A stretch of 10,943 nt of DNA. It comes from Alphaproteobacteria bacterium (lineage in GTDB: Bacteria > Pseudomonadota > Alphaproteobacteria > Micropepsales > Micropepsaceae). Below the pieces are notes generated by a model, which was not told the DNA's origin, made no database searches, and saw nothing but the letters and a program-made list of their open reading frames with translations. Both the position numbers and the translations under genes were made by a program. The DNA lies in contig JAPLPI010000094.1 in assembly GCA_026400305.1 (NCBI GenBank), forward strand, positions 1-10,943, read 5' to 3'. The first letter of the stretch is position 1. Every line of letters starts with the position of its first letter. Positions 1 through 7,308 of this stretch are shown here, piece by piece.

Positions 1-1
1 G

Positions 2-76
2 GAAGGCGATGTGATGGAGCTGGGCATCGACAAGCTCGGCAGCCAGAAGCAAACCGTGTACCGCACCAAGATCTGA
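2..76 (+). CDS. FAH-family hydrolase/lyase, C-terminal fragment (partial)
   Basis: Only the last 24 codons and the TGA stop are in the window; the gene begins to the left. The readable tail, starting EGDVMELGIDKLGSQ, matches the typical end of fumarylacetoacetate hydrolase family proteins (GDVVxLGIxGLGxQ followed by a short beta strand). The family comprises metal-dependent hydrolases, decarboxylases and dehydratases acting on beta-diketo or 2-keto acids. Several non-phosphorylative sugar-acid pathways end with an FAH-family enzyme cleaving a 2,4-diketo-3-deoxy acid. The convergent neighbour is a sugar-acid dehydratase followed by an SDR, which fits that role, but substrate cannot be read from 24 residues. 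It could equally be an unrelated FAH protein. Confidence 0.7.
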   Translation, partial: EGDVMELGIDKLGSQKQTVYRTKI

Positions 77-95
77 TCTTCGGATTGGACAAAGG

Positions 96-127
96 AAAAG
101 GCGCCGGATTTCTCCGGCGCCTTTTTT
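96..127. terminator. Intrinsic terminator, probably bidirectional
   Basis: A 9-bp perfect GC-rich stem (GGCGCCGGA at 100-108 with TCCGGCGCC at 113-121) closes a 4-nt loop and is followed by six T residues. On the opposite strand the same stem is followed by CTTTTCCTTT, a weaker T-tract. It lies 24 nt after the FAH stop and 13 nt beyond the stop of the minus-strand dehydratase, so it can end both convergent transcripts. Confidence 0.9.
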
Positions 128-140
128 GTTTGTCGCGAGA

Positions 141-1955
141 CTAATGATTGTCGCGCGGAATGCCCTTGGTCTGGTCGATCTTCTGATACTTGACCGCGTT
201 TTCCAGAACCATGCCGGTGCCCATCTGGCCTTGGAAGGCGCGTTGAATTTCTTGCCACGGCGTCTGGGAGGCGGGATATGCAAAGCCCCCGCTTGCTTCC
301 AGATCCTTGCGGCGCCTGGCGATTTCGTCTTCGGGCAGCAGCATGTTGGCCGTACCCTTGTTGAGGTCGATGCGCACCCGGTCGCCGGTCTGCAGCAGGC
401 CAAGCCCGCCGCCCGCCGCCGCTTCCGGCGAAGCGTTGAGGATGGAAGGCGAGCCCGATGTGCCCGACTGGCGGCCATCGCCGATGCAGGGCAGGGCGTT
501 GACGCCCGCCTTCAGCAGCGCGGTCGGCGGATGCATGTTCACCACTTCGGCGGCGCCCGGATAACCGATGGGGCCGGCGCCGCGCATCACCAGAAAAGTG
601 TTGGTGTCGATGTTCAGCGCCGGATCATCCAGTCGCGTATGGTAATCCTCCGGTCCGTCGAACACCACGACCTTGCCTTCAAAGGCTTCCGGGTCTTTGG
701 GGTTGGAGAGATAGCGCTGACGGAACTCGTCGCTGATGACGCTGGTCTTCATGATGGCGCTGTCGAACAGGTTGCCCGACAACACGATGAAGCCGGCCTC
801 CTTCTTCATCGGCTTGTCGAACGGCCAGATCACTTCTGGCAGATGAACCTTCTTGCCCTTGCAATTCTCGCCCATGGTCTTGCCGTTGACGGTCAGGGCC
901 CCTTCCTTGATCAGGCCATTTTCCATCAGGATGTTCACTACCGCCGGCACACCGCCGGCATGATGGTAATCCTCGCCCAGATATTCTCCGGCCGGCTGCA
1001 AATTCACCAGAAGCGGCACCTTGTGGCCGATGGTCTGCCAGTCCTGGAGCGGCGAATTCACGCCCATATGGCGGGCGATGGCGCAGATGTGGATCGGCGC
1101 GTTGGTCGAACCGCCGATGGCCGAGTTCACCACAATGGCGTTGTGGAACGCTTCCTTGGTCAGAATTTTGGACGGGCGCAGGTCTTCATGCACAATGTCC
1201 ACGATGCGCTTTCCGGTCATGTAAGCCATTTGCGCACGTTCGCGATAAGGCGCGGGGATGGAAGCCGAACCGGGCAACTGCATGCCCAAGGCTTCCGCCA
1301 GGCTGTTCATGGTGCTGGCGGTTCCCATGGTGTTGCAATAGCCCACCGACGGCGCCGACGACGACACCAATTCCATAAAGCCGGTATAATCTAATTCGCC
1401 GCGCGCCATCATCTCGCGCGCCTTCCACACAATGGTGCCCGAACCGGTGCGCTCGCCTTCATGCCAGCCGTTCAGCATCGGACCGACCGAAAGGGCAATG
1501 GCGGGAATGTCGACCGTCGCCGCTGCCATCAGGCAGGCGGGCGTGGTTTTGTCGCAGCCGATAGTCAGCACCACGCCGTCCAGCGGGTAGCCGTAGAGTA
1601 GATCCACAAGGCCGAGGTACGCAAGATTGCGGTCCAGACCCGCGGTGGGGCGCTTACCGGTTTCCTGAATCGGATGGACCGGAAACTCCATGGCGATGCC
1701 GCCAGCCTCGCGGATACCTTCGCGCACGCGCTCGCCCAGCACCAGGTGGTGGCGGTTGCAGGGCGACAGGTCGCTACCGGTCTGGGCAATGCCGATGATC
1801 GGCTTGCCTGACTGCAATTCCTCGCGCGTCAGCCCGTAATTCAGATAGCGCTCCAGATACAGCGCCGTCATGTCGGGGTTGGAGGGATTGTCGAACCAGG
1901 CGCGACTCCTCAGGGTCTGAGGAGTCTTGCCGTCATATTTCTTGTCATCAGCCAT
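141..1955 (-). CDS. xylD: IlvD/Edd-family sugar-acid (pentonate) dehydratase
   Basis: This 604-residue protein is an IlvD/Edd dehydratase of the pentonate branch (D-xylonate, L-arabinonate or related aldonate to the 2-keto-3-deoxy acid, cytoplasmic). The order RSRAWFDNP near residue 17, [20 protein letters not shown] (49-68), GCDKTTPA (133-140) and [10 protein letters not shown] (206-215) supplies three cysteines, C66, C134 and C207, that ligate a [2Fe-2S] cluster in this branch; K136 corresponds to the carbamylated Mg-binding lysine. The [15 protein letters not shown] segment and the AVKYQ...NH tail are also as in Caulobacter xylonate dehydratase, which has nearly the same length (about 590). 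The ATG at 1955 follows AAGG with a 10-nt spacer; the reading frame stays open upstream only as overlap with the SDR gene. It is second in a minus-strand operon, 26 nt after the SDR. The symbol reflects resemblance; substrate specificity within the branch is not resolved. Confidence 0.93.
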   Translation of the reverse strand: MADDKKYDGKTPQTLRSRAWFDNPSNPDMTALYLERYLNYGLTREELQSGKPIIGIAQTGSDLSPCNRHHLVLGERVREGIREAGGIAMEFPVHPIQETGKRPTAGLDRNLAYLGLVDLLYGYPLDGVVLTIGCDKTTPACLMAAATVDIPAIALSVGPMLNGWHEGERTGSGTIVWKAREMMARGELDYTGFMELVSSSAPSVGYCNTMGTASTMNSLAEALGMQLPGSASIPAPYRERAQMAYMTGKRIVDIVHEDLRPSKILTKEAFHNAIVVNSAIGGSTNAPIHICAIARHMGVNSPLQDWQTIGHKVPLLVNLQPAGEYLGEDYHHAGGVPAVVNILMENGLIKEGALTVNGKTMGENCKGKKVHLPEVIWPFDKPMKKEAGFIVLSGNLFDSAIMKTSVISDEFRQRYLSNPKDPEAFEGKVVVFDGPEDYHTRLDDPALNIDTNTFLVMRGAGPIGYPGAAEVVNMHPPTALLKAGVNALPCIGDGRQSGTSGSPSILNASPEAAAGGGLGLLQTGDRVRIDLNKGTANMLLPEDEIARRRKDLEASGGFAYPASQTPWQEIQRAFQGQMGTGMVLENAVKYQKIDQTKGIPRDNH

Positions 1956-1981
1956 TTTTTGAAAACCTTGCTCCAGAAAAA

Positions 1982-2797
1982 TTAAGCGAAAAGCGTCATT
2001 CCGCCGTCCACGCGCAGCACTTGTCCATTGACGAAGCCGGCCTGGTCGCTGGCCAGGAAGGCGACCGCATCGGCGATCTCCTGCGGCTTGGCGTAACGCT
2101 CCAGTGACACGCCGTCCATCTTGGACGGGTCGGTGGCGCGGGTGGCCAGGAAGCGCGCGGTGGTGGTGGGCCCCGGGCTGATCGCGTTCACGCGCACACC
2201 ATTGGGCTTCATCTCCAACGCCAGGCAGCGTGTGTAATGCAGGATGGCGGCCTTGGCGCAGCCATAGACCACTTCCGACACCACGCCGATATGGCCGTTG
2301 AGTGAACCGAAATTTATGACTGCGCCCTTCTGGCGCCTGGCCATGCCGGGGACGACGGCGCGGCACATCAGCATGGTGCCGACAAAGTTGCGATTCATCA
2401 CCGCCTGCATGTCTTCCAGGGAGATGTTCAGCGCGTCATTGGGGTTGGGCTTGCCGCCCTTGGCGGCGATGTCGCCGCCGGCGCAATTGACTAGGATGGA
2501 GATGGGGCCAAGGCTGTCTTCGACCTTCTTCACCAGAGCGGCGACATCGGCTTCCTTGGAGATGTCGCCCAGTACCGACACGACCTTGCCCGGACCGCGC
2601 GCCGACAATTCTTTGGCCAGCGCGGTCAGGCTTTCGCTTTCGCCAAAGGCGGCTGGCGCATCCTCGCTGATGTCATGCAGGGCAACAGACGCGCGGCCCG
2701 CCAGCAGGGTCTCGGCGATCATGCGCCCCAGGCCGCGGCCCGATCCGGTTACTAGCGCTACGGCACCGCCGAAATTGAAGGTTCTGGGGATGCTCAA
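1982..2797 (-). CDS. SDR-family NAD(P)-dependent oxidoreductase
   Basis: This is a classical short-chain dehydrogenase/reductase of 271 residues from the preferred TTG start. It has the cofactor motif TGSGRGLG (17-24), NCAG (104-107), catalytic S165, Y178 and K182 (GSLNG, then YGCAK) and the C-terminal [10 protein letters not shown] long Gly/Pro/Asn-rich stretch ([17 protein letters not shown]) follows NCAG and sets it apart from most aldose dehydrogenases. It probably oxidises a sugar, sugar acid or 2-keto-3-deoxy acid in the cytoplasm, since it is directly upstream of the dehydratase in the same operon. It could be the first step (aldose to lactone, like Caulobacter XylB) or a later step (4-oxidation of the 2-keto-3-deoxy acid). 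A GTG at 2806 would add three residues, but the only good Shine-Dalgarno, GGAG, overlaps that GTG and sits 8 nt before the TTG. Confidence 0.9.
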   Translation of the reverse strand: MSIPRTFNFGGAVALVTGSGRGLGRMIAETLLAGRASVALHDISEDAPAAFGESESLTALAKELSARGPGKVVSVLGDISKEADVAALVKKVEDSLGPISILVNCAGGDIAAKGGKPNPNDALNISLEDMQAVMNRNFVGTMLMCRAVVPGMARRQKGAVINFGSLNGHIGVVSEVVYGCAKAAILHYTRCLALEMKPNGVRVNAISPGPTTTARFLATRATDPSKMDGVSLERYAKPQEIADAVAFLASDQAGFVNGQVLRVDGGMTLFA

Positions 2798-2805
2798 TCG
2801 GGACA

Positions 2806-2809
2806 CTCC
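2806..2809 (-). promoter_or_regulatory. Shine-Dalgarno that decides the SDR start
   Basis: On the minus strand, GGAG occupies 2809-2806 and its last G is the first base of a GTG codon. It therefore cannot serve that GTG, and is 8 nt from the TTG at 2797. No other purine-rich tract lies within a useful distance of the GTG. Confidence 0.6.
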
Positions 2810-2902
2810 GTTGTAGGCGATCGGGGCAGGGCTGGTGGCCTGAAAAGCCCATTTTTTTATCGTTTAATTGGCCCTGGAAGCAGACACAATTGGGCCGATC
2901 CA

Positions 2903-2930
2903 TTGACTTCCCGTTACCCGAATTTAGTAT
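2903..2930 (+). promoter_or_regulatory. Putative sigma70-type promoter for the MFS-SDR-TIM operon
   Basis: TTGACT (2903-2908, five of six matches to the -35 consensus) is separated by 16 nt from TAGTAT (2925-2930, four of six to the -10 consensus). This is an AT-rich patch in an otherwise GC-rich region, about 90 nt before the transporter start. The -10 element overlaps a palindrome, consistent with repression. Confidence 0.5.
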
Positions 2931-2936
2931 ACAAAA
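2923..2936. promoter_or_regulatory. Palindromic operator candidate, TTTAGTATACAAAA
   Basis: GTATAC (2927-2932) is flanked by TTT on the left and AAA on the right, with a single mismatched pair inside (A2926/A2933). It resembles the TGGTATACCA sites bound by GntR/FadR-subfamily regulators of hexuronate genes such as UxuR and ExuR. It covers the -10 region of the plus promoter and lies in the 225-bp divergent region, so one regulator could control both operons. No regulator gene is in the window. Confidence 0.5.
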
Positions 2937-3022
2937 CGCAAGCCGATGTGAAGCCTTCACGGTCACGATCGCGCTTCCCATGCCCCAATAAAGGGACAGG
3001 ACAACAAGGGGCGGTCCGCGCA

Positions 3023-4246
3023 ATGAAACCGACGCGTGCGCGCTATTGGGTGGTGGTGTTTGCTCTCGCCCTAGCGATGATCATGTACATCCAGCGCGTG
3101 GCGATCAGCCAGGCAGCCGGCCCAATCTCCGTGGAGCTGGGCCTGAGCAAGACCCAGATGGGCGTGGTGTTTGGCGCCTTCGGTCTTTCCTATGCGCTGT
3201 TCGAAATTCCTATGGGCCTTTTGGGCGACCGGCTGGGCGTGCGCTGGATCCTGACACAGGTCGTGCTGTTCTGGTCGTTGTTCACCGCGCTGACCGGCGG
3301 GGCCTGGAATCTGGTGTCGCTGTGGGTGATCCGCTTCGCTTTCGGCGCCGGCGAGGCCGGCTGTTTTCCCAACCTGACGCGCATGCTGTCGAGCTGGCTG
3401 CCGCTCAGCGAACGCGTCAAGGCACAGGCCTTGATGTGGGCCTTTGGCCGCTGGGGCGGGGCTGCCGCGCCGCCGGTCGCCTTTCTGGTGATTTCGCTGT
3501 TCGGCTGGCGGCTAGGTTTTGTCGCCCTGTCCTTCCTGGGCGTCGCATGGGTCTCGATTTTCCTCCTCTGGTTCAAGAACGATCCCGCCGAGCACAAGTC
3601 GGTGAATGCCGCCGAACTGGCGCTGCTGGAAAAGTCGCGCGCCTTGGTGCTGCACGACCATGGCGTGCCGTGGTACCGGTTGCTTTTGCAGCGGGACATC
3701 GCTGTCCTAGGGCTGCAGTATTTCTGCTTCTCCTACACCTGGTATTTCTACGTCACCTGGCTACCGACCTGGCTGCGGCAGGCCCATGGCCTGTCGGCCG
3801 GCGCGACCGCGGGCTATGCCGTCCTGCCGCTGCTGCTGGGGGGCTTTGGCTCCATCGTGTCGGGCTGGATTCCGCTGTCAGTCCCGCGCCGCTGGGTTGC
3901 GATCACCGGCTTCCTCGGCACCGCGGTCCTAATCTTGGTCATTCCGGGCGTGCAGGATGTGAAGGTGGCGATGGCGCTGATGGCGATGGCCAGCTTCTGC
4001 AGCGACCTGACCATGCCGATCAGCTGGAACACCTGCGTGGAGATCGGCAAGCAATATACCGCCACCGTGTCTTCCACCATGAACATGCTGGGCAATTTCG
4101 CGGGCTTTGTCGCGCCGGTTCTGGGCGGCTTCATTCTCGACCGCACAGGCAACAACTGGGACGTGGTGCTCTACACCATGAGCGCGGCGGCCTTTGTTTC
4201 TGCCGTCTGCTGGCTGTTCATCGATCCGGACAAGTCGCGCGCCTGA
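3023..4246 (+). CDS. MFS transporter, ACS-type (sugar acid / organic anion)
   Basis: A 407-residue inner-membrane permease with about 12 hydrophobic helices. It shows the MFS signature between helices 2 and 3 (GDRLGVR, 68-74), the YIQRVAIS segment in helix 1 (22-29), RFAFGAGEAGCFPN (104-117) followed by SSWLP, and RWGGAAAPP (143-151). These are hallmarks of the anion:cation symporter family, which includes hexuronate, glucarate and galactonate transporters using proton symport. A central loop near 185-225 separates the two halves. The start chosen is ATG 3023, with AAGGGG 11 nt upstream and the first helix beginning right after KPTRARYW; the frame is open to 2903 but that extension covers the promoter. 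It is first in a plus operon, 30 nt before the second SDR. The substrate is probably the acid consumed by the neighbouring enzymes, though this is inferred. Confidence 0.9.
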   Translation: MKPTRARYWVVVFALALAMIMYIQRVAISQAAGPISVELGLSKTQMGVVFGAFGLSYALFEIPMGLLGDRLGVRWILTQVVLFWSLFTALTGGAWNLVSLWVIRFAFGAGEAGCFPNLTRMLSSWLPLSERVKAQALMWAFGRWGGAAAPPVAFLVISLFGWRLGFVALSFLGVAWVSIFLLWFKNDPAEHKSVNAAELALLEKSRALVLHDHGVPWYRLLLQRDIAVLGLQYFCFSYTWYFYVTWLPTWLRQAHGLSAGATAGYAVLPLLLGGFGSIVSGWIPLSVPRRWVAITGFLGTAVLILVIPGVQDVKVAMALMAMASFCSDLTMPISWNTCVEIGKQYTATVSSTMNMLGNFAGFVAPVLGGFILDRTGNNWDVVLYTMSAAAFVSAVCWLFIDPDKSRA

Positions 4247-4276
4247 TTTTCTCTCCAAGCAAGAAGGTTTGAACTC

Positions 4277-5032
4277 GTGAAGATTGATCTGACTGGCAAG
4301 ACGGCGGTGATTGTGGGCGGTAGCGGCGGCCTTGGCGAAGCCATGGCGCACACCCTGTCAGGCGCAGGCGCCAAGATCGCGTTGGTCGGCCGCAACCAGG
4401 CCAAGCTGGACAAGGTGTCCGGCGAGCTCAAGGCCAAGGGCGCCGCCGTGGAAGGCTTCAATGCCGACATGACCAGCGAAAGCGACGTCAAGCGGCTGGC
4501 CGCCGAGGTCAACGCCAAGTTCAAGAGCCCGCAGATACTGATCAATAGCGCCGGCATCAATATCCGCAAGAGCGTGACCGAGTTCACCCTGAAGGAATGG
4601 ACCAGTGTGGTGGATTCCAGCCTAGTCACCACCTTCCTCGCCTGCAGCGCCTTCGTGCCGGGCATGAAGGGCACCGGTTATGGCCGCATCCTCAACCTGT
4701 CCTCTATCATGGCACACATCTCGCTGCCGGGCCGCACCGCTTATTCGTCGGGCAAGGCGGGCCTCCTGGGCTTCACCAAGTCTCTGGCGCTGGAGTTGGC
4801 TGGCGAGGGCATCACCGTGAACGCGATTTCGCCCGGTCCCTTCCACACCGAGATGAACCTGCCGGTGATCAATGATCCGGAAGCTAACAAGATGTTCCTG
4901 ACCAAGCTGCCGGTCGGCCGCTGGGGCAAGGTGGAAGAGATCGGGGCGCTGGCCTGCTATCTGTGCAGCGACTTGGCAGGCTTTGTCACCGGCACTGATA
5001 TTCTGATCGATGGCGGCTGGACCGCCGCATAA
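4277..5032 (+). CDS. SDR oxidoreductase, gluconate 5-dehydrogenase / KduD-like
   Basis: This 251-residue classical SDR has the cofactor loop GGSGGLG (14-20), NSAG (90-93), catalytic S143, Y156 and K160 (YSSGK), ISPGPFHTEM (185-193) and the terminal DGGWTA. Length and motif pattern match sugar-alcohol and sugar-acid dehydrogenases such as gluconate 5-dehydrogenase and 2-deoxy-D-gluconate 3-dehydrogenase; many SDRs share them, so substrate is open. It is cytoplasmic, with no signal peptide. Translation begins at GTG 4277, with AAGAAGG 9 nt upstream; no in-frame ATG lies nearby. It sits 30 nt after the transporter and 21 nt before the TIM-barrel gene, so co-transcription is likely. It is only distantly similar to the SDR at 1982-2797. 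Confidence 0.92.
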   Translation: MKIDLTGKTAVIVGGSGGLGEAMAHTLSGAGAKIALVGRNQAKLDKVSGELKAKGAAVEGFNADMTSESDVKRLAAEVNAKFKSPQILINSAGINIRKSVTEFTLKEWTSVVDSSLVTTFLACSAFVPGMKGTGYGRILNLSSIMAHISLPGRTAYSSGKAGLLGFTKSLALELAGEGITVNAISPGPFHTEMNLPVINDPEANKMFLTKLPVGRWGKVEEIGALACYLCSDLAGFVTGTDILIDGGWTAA

Positions 5033-5053
5033 CAAAAATAATCGGAGAGACAC

Positions 5054-6058
5054 ATGACGACGCGGCGTGACGTGATGCTGGGAGGCGCCGCGCTGGCGGT
5101 TTCTTCCACGATACCGGCATGGGGCGCCGATCGCCCGCAATCGCCGCTGGGCGTGGCCCAGACCGCGCTGGGGCATTATTTCCGCAAGCAACGCGGCGAC
5201 AGTCCCAATGTTCGCGGCCCCGCCGACCCCATCGCCACGGTGGATTATGTGCGCTCGCTGGGCGCGGGCGGTGTCCAGATGGCCATTCCGTTGGATACCG
5301 ACATCAAGAAGCTACGCAAGCGCCTGGACCATCACAAAATGTTCTTCGAAGGCGATATCCGTCTGCTCGATCATCCGGGCGCCGACACAGCGGTCTTCGA
5401 AAAGGGCCTGCGCATGTACAAGGAACTGGGCGCGCCGGTGGTGCGCACGGTCTGCTTTGTCGGCCGCCGCTACGAGAATTTCTCCACCCTGCAGCAATAC
5501 AAGGACTGGAAAGCCAACGCCCTGGCGGTACTGGATGTGTGCGTGCCCATCGCGGACAAGGTCGGCATTCCGCTGGCGATGGAAAACCACAAGGACCGGG
5601 TGGTTGATGAAGAGGTCGATGTCCTGAAGAAATATTCCAGCGCTAATTTCGGCGCGCTGGTGGACTTCGGCAACAACATCTCGATGTGCGACGATCCCGT
5701 CGATGTTATCAACAAGCTGGCGCCCTACGTGAAGTCCTGCCACATGAAGAACATGGCGGTGCAGAATTACAGCGACGGTTTCCTGCTGTCGGAAGTGCTG
5801 TTCGAGGACGGGTTCCTGGATATTCCCGCCATGTGGGCGGTTCTGAAGAAAGCCAATCCCAAGCTGCTGCCCACGCACGAGCTGATCACCCGCGATCCGC
5901 TGAAGGTGCCGGTTCTGACTGACAAATACTGGGTCACCTGGCCGGACCGCAGCGGCAAGTCCGCGCGCTATCGCAGGACGACCAGTTCAAGGCGGAAGAA
6001 GCCAACAACATCCGCTGCTTGGAATGGGCGAAGAAGACCCTCGTCTAACGGATCGTAA
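5054..6058 (+). CDS. Tat-exported xylose-isomerase-like TIM-barrel protein, C-terminus frameshifted
   Basis: This 334-residue protein belongs to the sugar phosphate isomerase/epimerase (xylose isomerase-like TIM barrel) family. The N-terminus TTRRDVMLGGAALAVSS is a twin-arginine signal ending near AWGA, so the folded protein is probably periplasmic. The likely metal/catalytic set is E177 (MENHKD), D204 (VDFGN), H230 (SCHMKN) and E276 (THELITRD), the Glu-Asp-His-Glu pattern of sugar 3-epimerases and isomerases. CGGAGAG lies just before ATG 5054. From about residue 302 onward the reading turns into an atypical Arg/Ser-rich tail. A different frame from about 5959 encodes LSQDDQFKAEEANN and an amphipathic helix ending in KKTLV at stop 6046-6048, which looks like the genuine end. 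Either a true frameshift or a sequencing error is possible. The specific sugar is unknown. Confidence 0.85.
   Translation: MTTRRDVMLGGAALAVSSTIPAWGADRPQSPLGVAQTALGHYFRKQRGDSPNVRGPADPIATVDYVRSLGAGGVQMAIPLDTDIKKLRKRLDHHKMFFEGDIRLLDHPGADTAVFEKGLRMYKELGAPVVRTVCFVGRRYENFSTLQQYKDWKANALAVLDVCVPIADKVGIPLAMENHKDRVVDEEVDVLKKYSSANFGALVDFGNNISMCDDPVDVINKLAPYVKSCHMKNMAVQNYSDGFLLSEVLFEDGFLDIPAMWAVLKKANPKLLPTHELITRDPLKVPVLTDKYWVTWPDRSGKSARYRRTTSSRRKKPTTSAAWNGRRRPSSNGS
5959..5971 (+). other. Probable frameshift / small deletion junction in the TIM-barrel gene
   Basis: Downstream of AAGTCCGCGCGC the family-like C-terminus is in the frame whose stop TAA is at 6046-6048, while the upstream barrel is in the frame of ATG 5054. 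One missing base (or any loss of 3n+1 bases) around the GCGCGC run would reconcile them. A single-base repair gives about 331 residues. A larger deletion removing the usual helix between the barrel and the tail is also possible. Confidence 0.65.
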
Positions 6059-7163
6059 AGTGCATCACCGTCGCTGACGCGAAGGTCTCGCCCGGCTTCA
6101 GCAGGGTGGACGGAAAGTTCGGCTTGTTGGGGCTGTCGGGAAAATGCTGGGTTTCCAGCGCCAGACCGTCCGTCGCGCGGATGGTGGTGCCCACCGCGCT
6201 GACCATGCCGCCATTCAGATTGTTCGACGAATAGACCTGCACCCCCGGCTCGGTGGTGAGCAGCTCCAGGGTCCGGCCGCTGACCGGATCGGTGATCCGC
6301 GCCGCCAGTTCCAGCGCGCCGAGTTTTGACTTGCGCAGCAAGTAATTGTGGTCGTAGCCGCGCCCGATCAGCATTTGCGGATCAGTGGAGCGGATGTTCT
6401 TGCCGATGGGCGTGGGCTCACGGAAGTCGAATGGCGTGCCCGCGACATTGGTGAACTCGCCGGTCGGTACCTGGAACGGATCGGTCGGCGTCACCTGGTC
6501 GGCCATGATGGTCATCACCTGGTTCTCGACATTGCCCGAACCGTTGCCCGCCAGGTTAAAATATGTGTGGTTGGTGATGTTGAAGACCGTCGTTTTGTCG
6601 GTGACGGCCTTGTATTCCATCTTGAAGTCATTGTCGTCGGTCAGGGTGTAGGTGAGGTCCAGGGTCACTTGGCCGGGAAAGCCCTGGTCGCCATTGGGCG
6701 ATACCAGTCGCAAGGTCACGCCGGCATCCCCGGCATGGCTGAAGGTGCGCACCGTCTGAAGCACGCGGCGGCTATAGGGCGGCGGCCCGCCATGCAGGGT
6801 CACGCCATTGGGATTCTGCGCCAGCTCGTAATGCTTGCCCTCGATGTTGACGCCATGGCCGATCCGGTTGGCATAGCGCCCGGTCAGCGCGCTCAAGGGG
6901 CCGGTAGCCTCGATTGCGGCCAAATCCTTCTGGCACAAGATGACGTTTGCCAGGTTTCCATTGCGGTCCGGCGCCTCCACCGAACAGACGATGCCGCCAT
7001 AGTCCAGAACCTGGGCCCGCAACCCGTGGCCATTGGTCAGGGTAAATATGTGGACGGGGATGCCGTCCTTGGTGGTGCCGAAATCAGCAGTATCAACGGT
7101 GCCGGCCTGTGCCTGTGCCATAAGTCCCATGAAAACAGCGATGACGCCTGTTTGTACACGCAT
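6045..7163 (-). CDS. Secreted aldose 1-epimerase (galactose mutarotase family)
   Basis: This 372-residue protein interconverts alpha and beta anomers of aldoses. A Sec signal peptide (residues 1-20, ending AQA before G21) indicates periplasmic location. Family landmarks are GRYANRIG (95-102), LHGG (123-126), NITNHTYFNLAG (195-206, with H199), YDHNYLL (270-276) and LETQHFPDSPNKPNFPS (336-352). H199 is the expected acid, E337 the expected base, and N99, R100, H124 and D271 the substrate-binding residues. The usual Gly-Phe-x-x-x-x-Trp after HGG is replaced by PPPYSRRVLQ, which may alter the sugar pocket. ATG 7163 has only a weak GGTGA upstream. The gene is alone on the minus strand, divergent from gluconokinase, and its stop meets the end of the TIM-barrel gene. 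Preference among galactose, glucose, arabinose or xylose cannot be judged. Confidence 0.93.
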   Translation of the reverse strand: MRVQTGVIAVFMGLMAQAQAGTVDTADFGTTKDGIPVHIFTLTNGHGLRAQVLDYGGIVCSVEAPDRNGNLANVILCQKDLAAIEATGPLSALTGRYANRIGHGVNIEGKHYELAQNPNGVTLHGGPPPYSRRVLQTVRTFSHAGDAGVTLRLVSPNGDQGFPGQVTLDLTYTLTDDNDFKMEYKAVTDKTTVFNITNHTYFNLAGNGSGNVENQVMTIMADQVTPTDPFQVPTGEFTNVAGTPFDFREPTPIGKNIRSTDPQMLIGRGYDHNYLLRKSKLGALELAARITDPVSGRTLELLTTEPGVQVYSSNNLNGGMVSAVGTTIRATDGLALETQHFPDSPNKPNFPSTLLKPGETFASATVMHFTIR

Positions 7164-7206
7164 TTTTCACCCGCTTCCGCCCGTTTTCGGCTGGGCTTTG
7201 TGCGCT

Positions 7207-7220
7207 GACACTATAGTATC
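7207..7220. promoter_or_regulatory. Palindrome GACACTATAGTATC, operator or -10 region
   Basis: ACTATAGT (7210-7217) is a perfect 8-bp palindrome, extended to 14 bp with one mismatched pair. It is the most AT-rich part of the divergent region between the epimerase and gluconokinase. Read on the minus strand it contains TACTAT, a plausible -10 about 50 nt from the epimerase ATG, although no convincing -35 is visible. Confidence 0.35.
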
Positions 7221-7236
7221 CGGCCCACAAAAAAGC

Positions 7237-7250
7237 GCCCCATATGGGGC
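7237..7250. promoter_or_regulatory. Perfect palindrome GCCCCATATGGGGC
   Basis: This 14-bp perfect inverted repeat is centred at 7243.5, exactly 30 bp from the centre of the other palindrome. On the minus strand it is followed two bases later by six T residues, so it could form a short terminator-like or attenuator hairpin ahead of the epimerase; it could equally be an operator half of a paired site. Confidence 0.4.
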
Positions 7251-7308
7251 CGGGGATATACGATTTGGCGCACCGCCTGGCAGCGCCTTTTTCCGGTTTG
7301 AGGATGGT

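Noticed and set aside
2..76. Naming the FAH fragment xylX
   Set aside because: The tail resembles the short FAH hydrolases more than 2-keto-3-deoxyxylonate dehydratase as I recall it, and 24 residues are insufficient to assign.
126..1394. Long open frame on the plus strand across the dehydratase
   Set aside because: It is antisense to a clearly conserved dehydratase, and the His/Arg/Ala-rich composition and lack of recognisable domain are typical of GC-rich shadow frames.
1956..2366. N-terminal extension of the dehydratase by 137 residues
   Set aside because: The extension merely reads the SDR gene out of frame; homology and a ribosome site place the start at 1955.
2829..2858. Hairpin GGGCT...AGCCC followed by seven T on the plus strand
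   Set aside because: Stem is only five pairs with a 12-nt loop and lies in the leader of the minus-strand SDR with no plus-strand transcript to end; considered chance.
3046..4272. 408-codon plus-strand frame inside the MFS gene
   Set aside because: It overlaps the transporter almost entirely in another frame, lacks hydrophobic helices and has Arg/Gly-rich low-complexity content.
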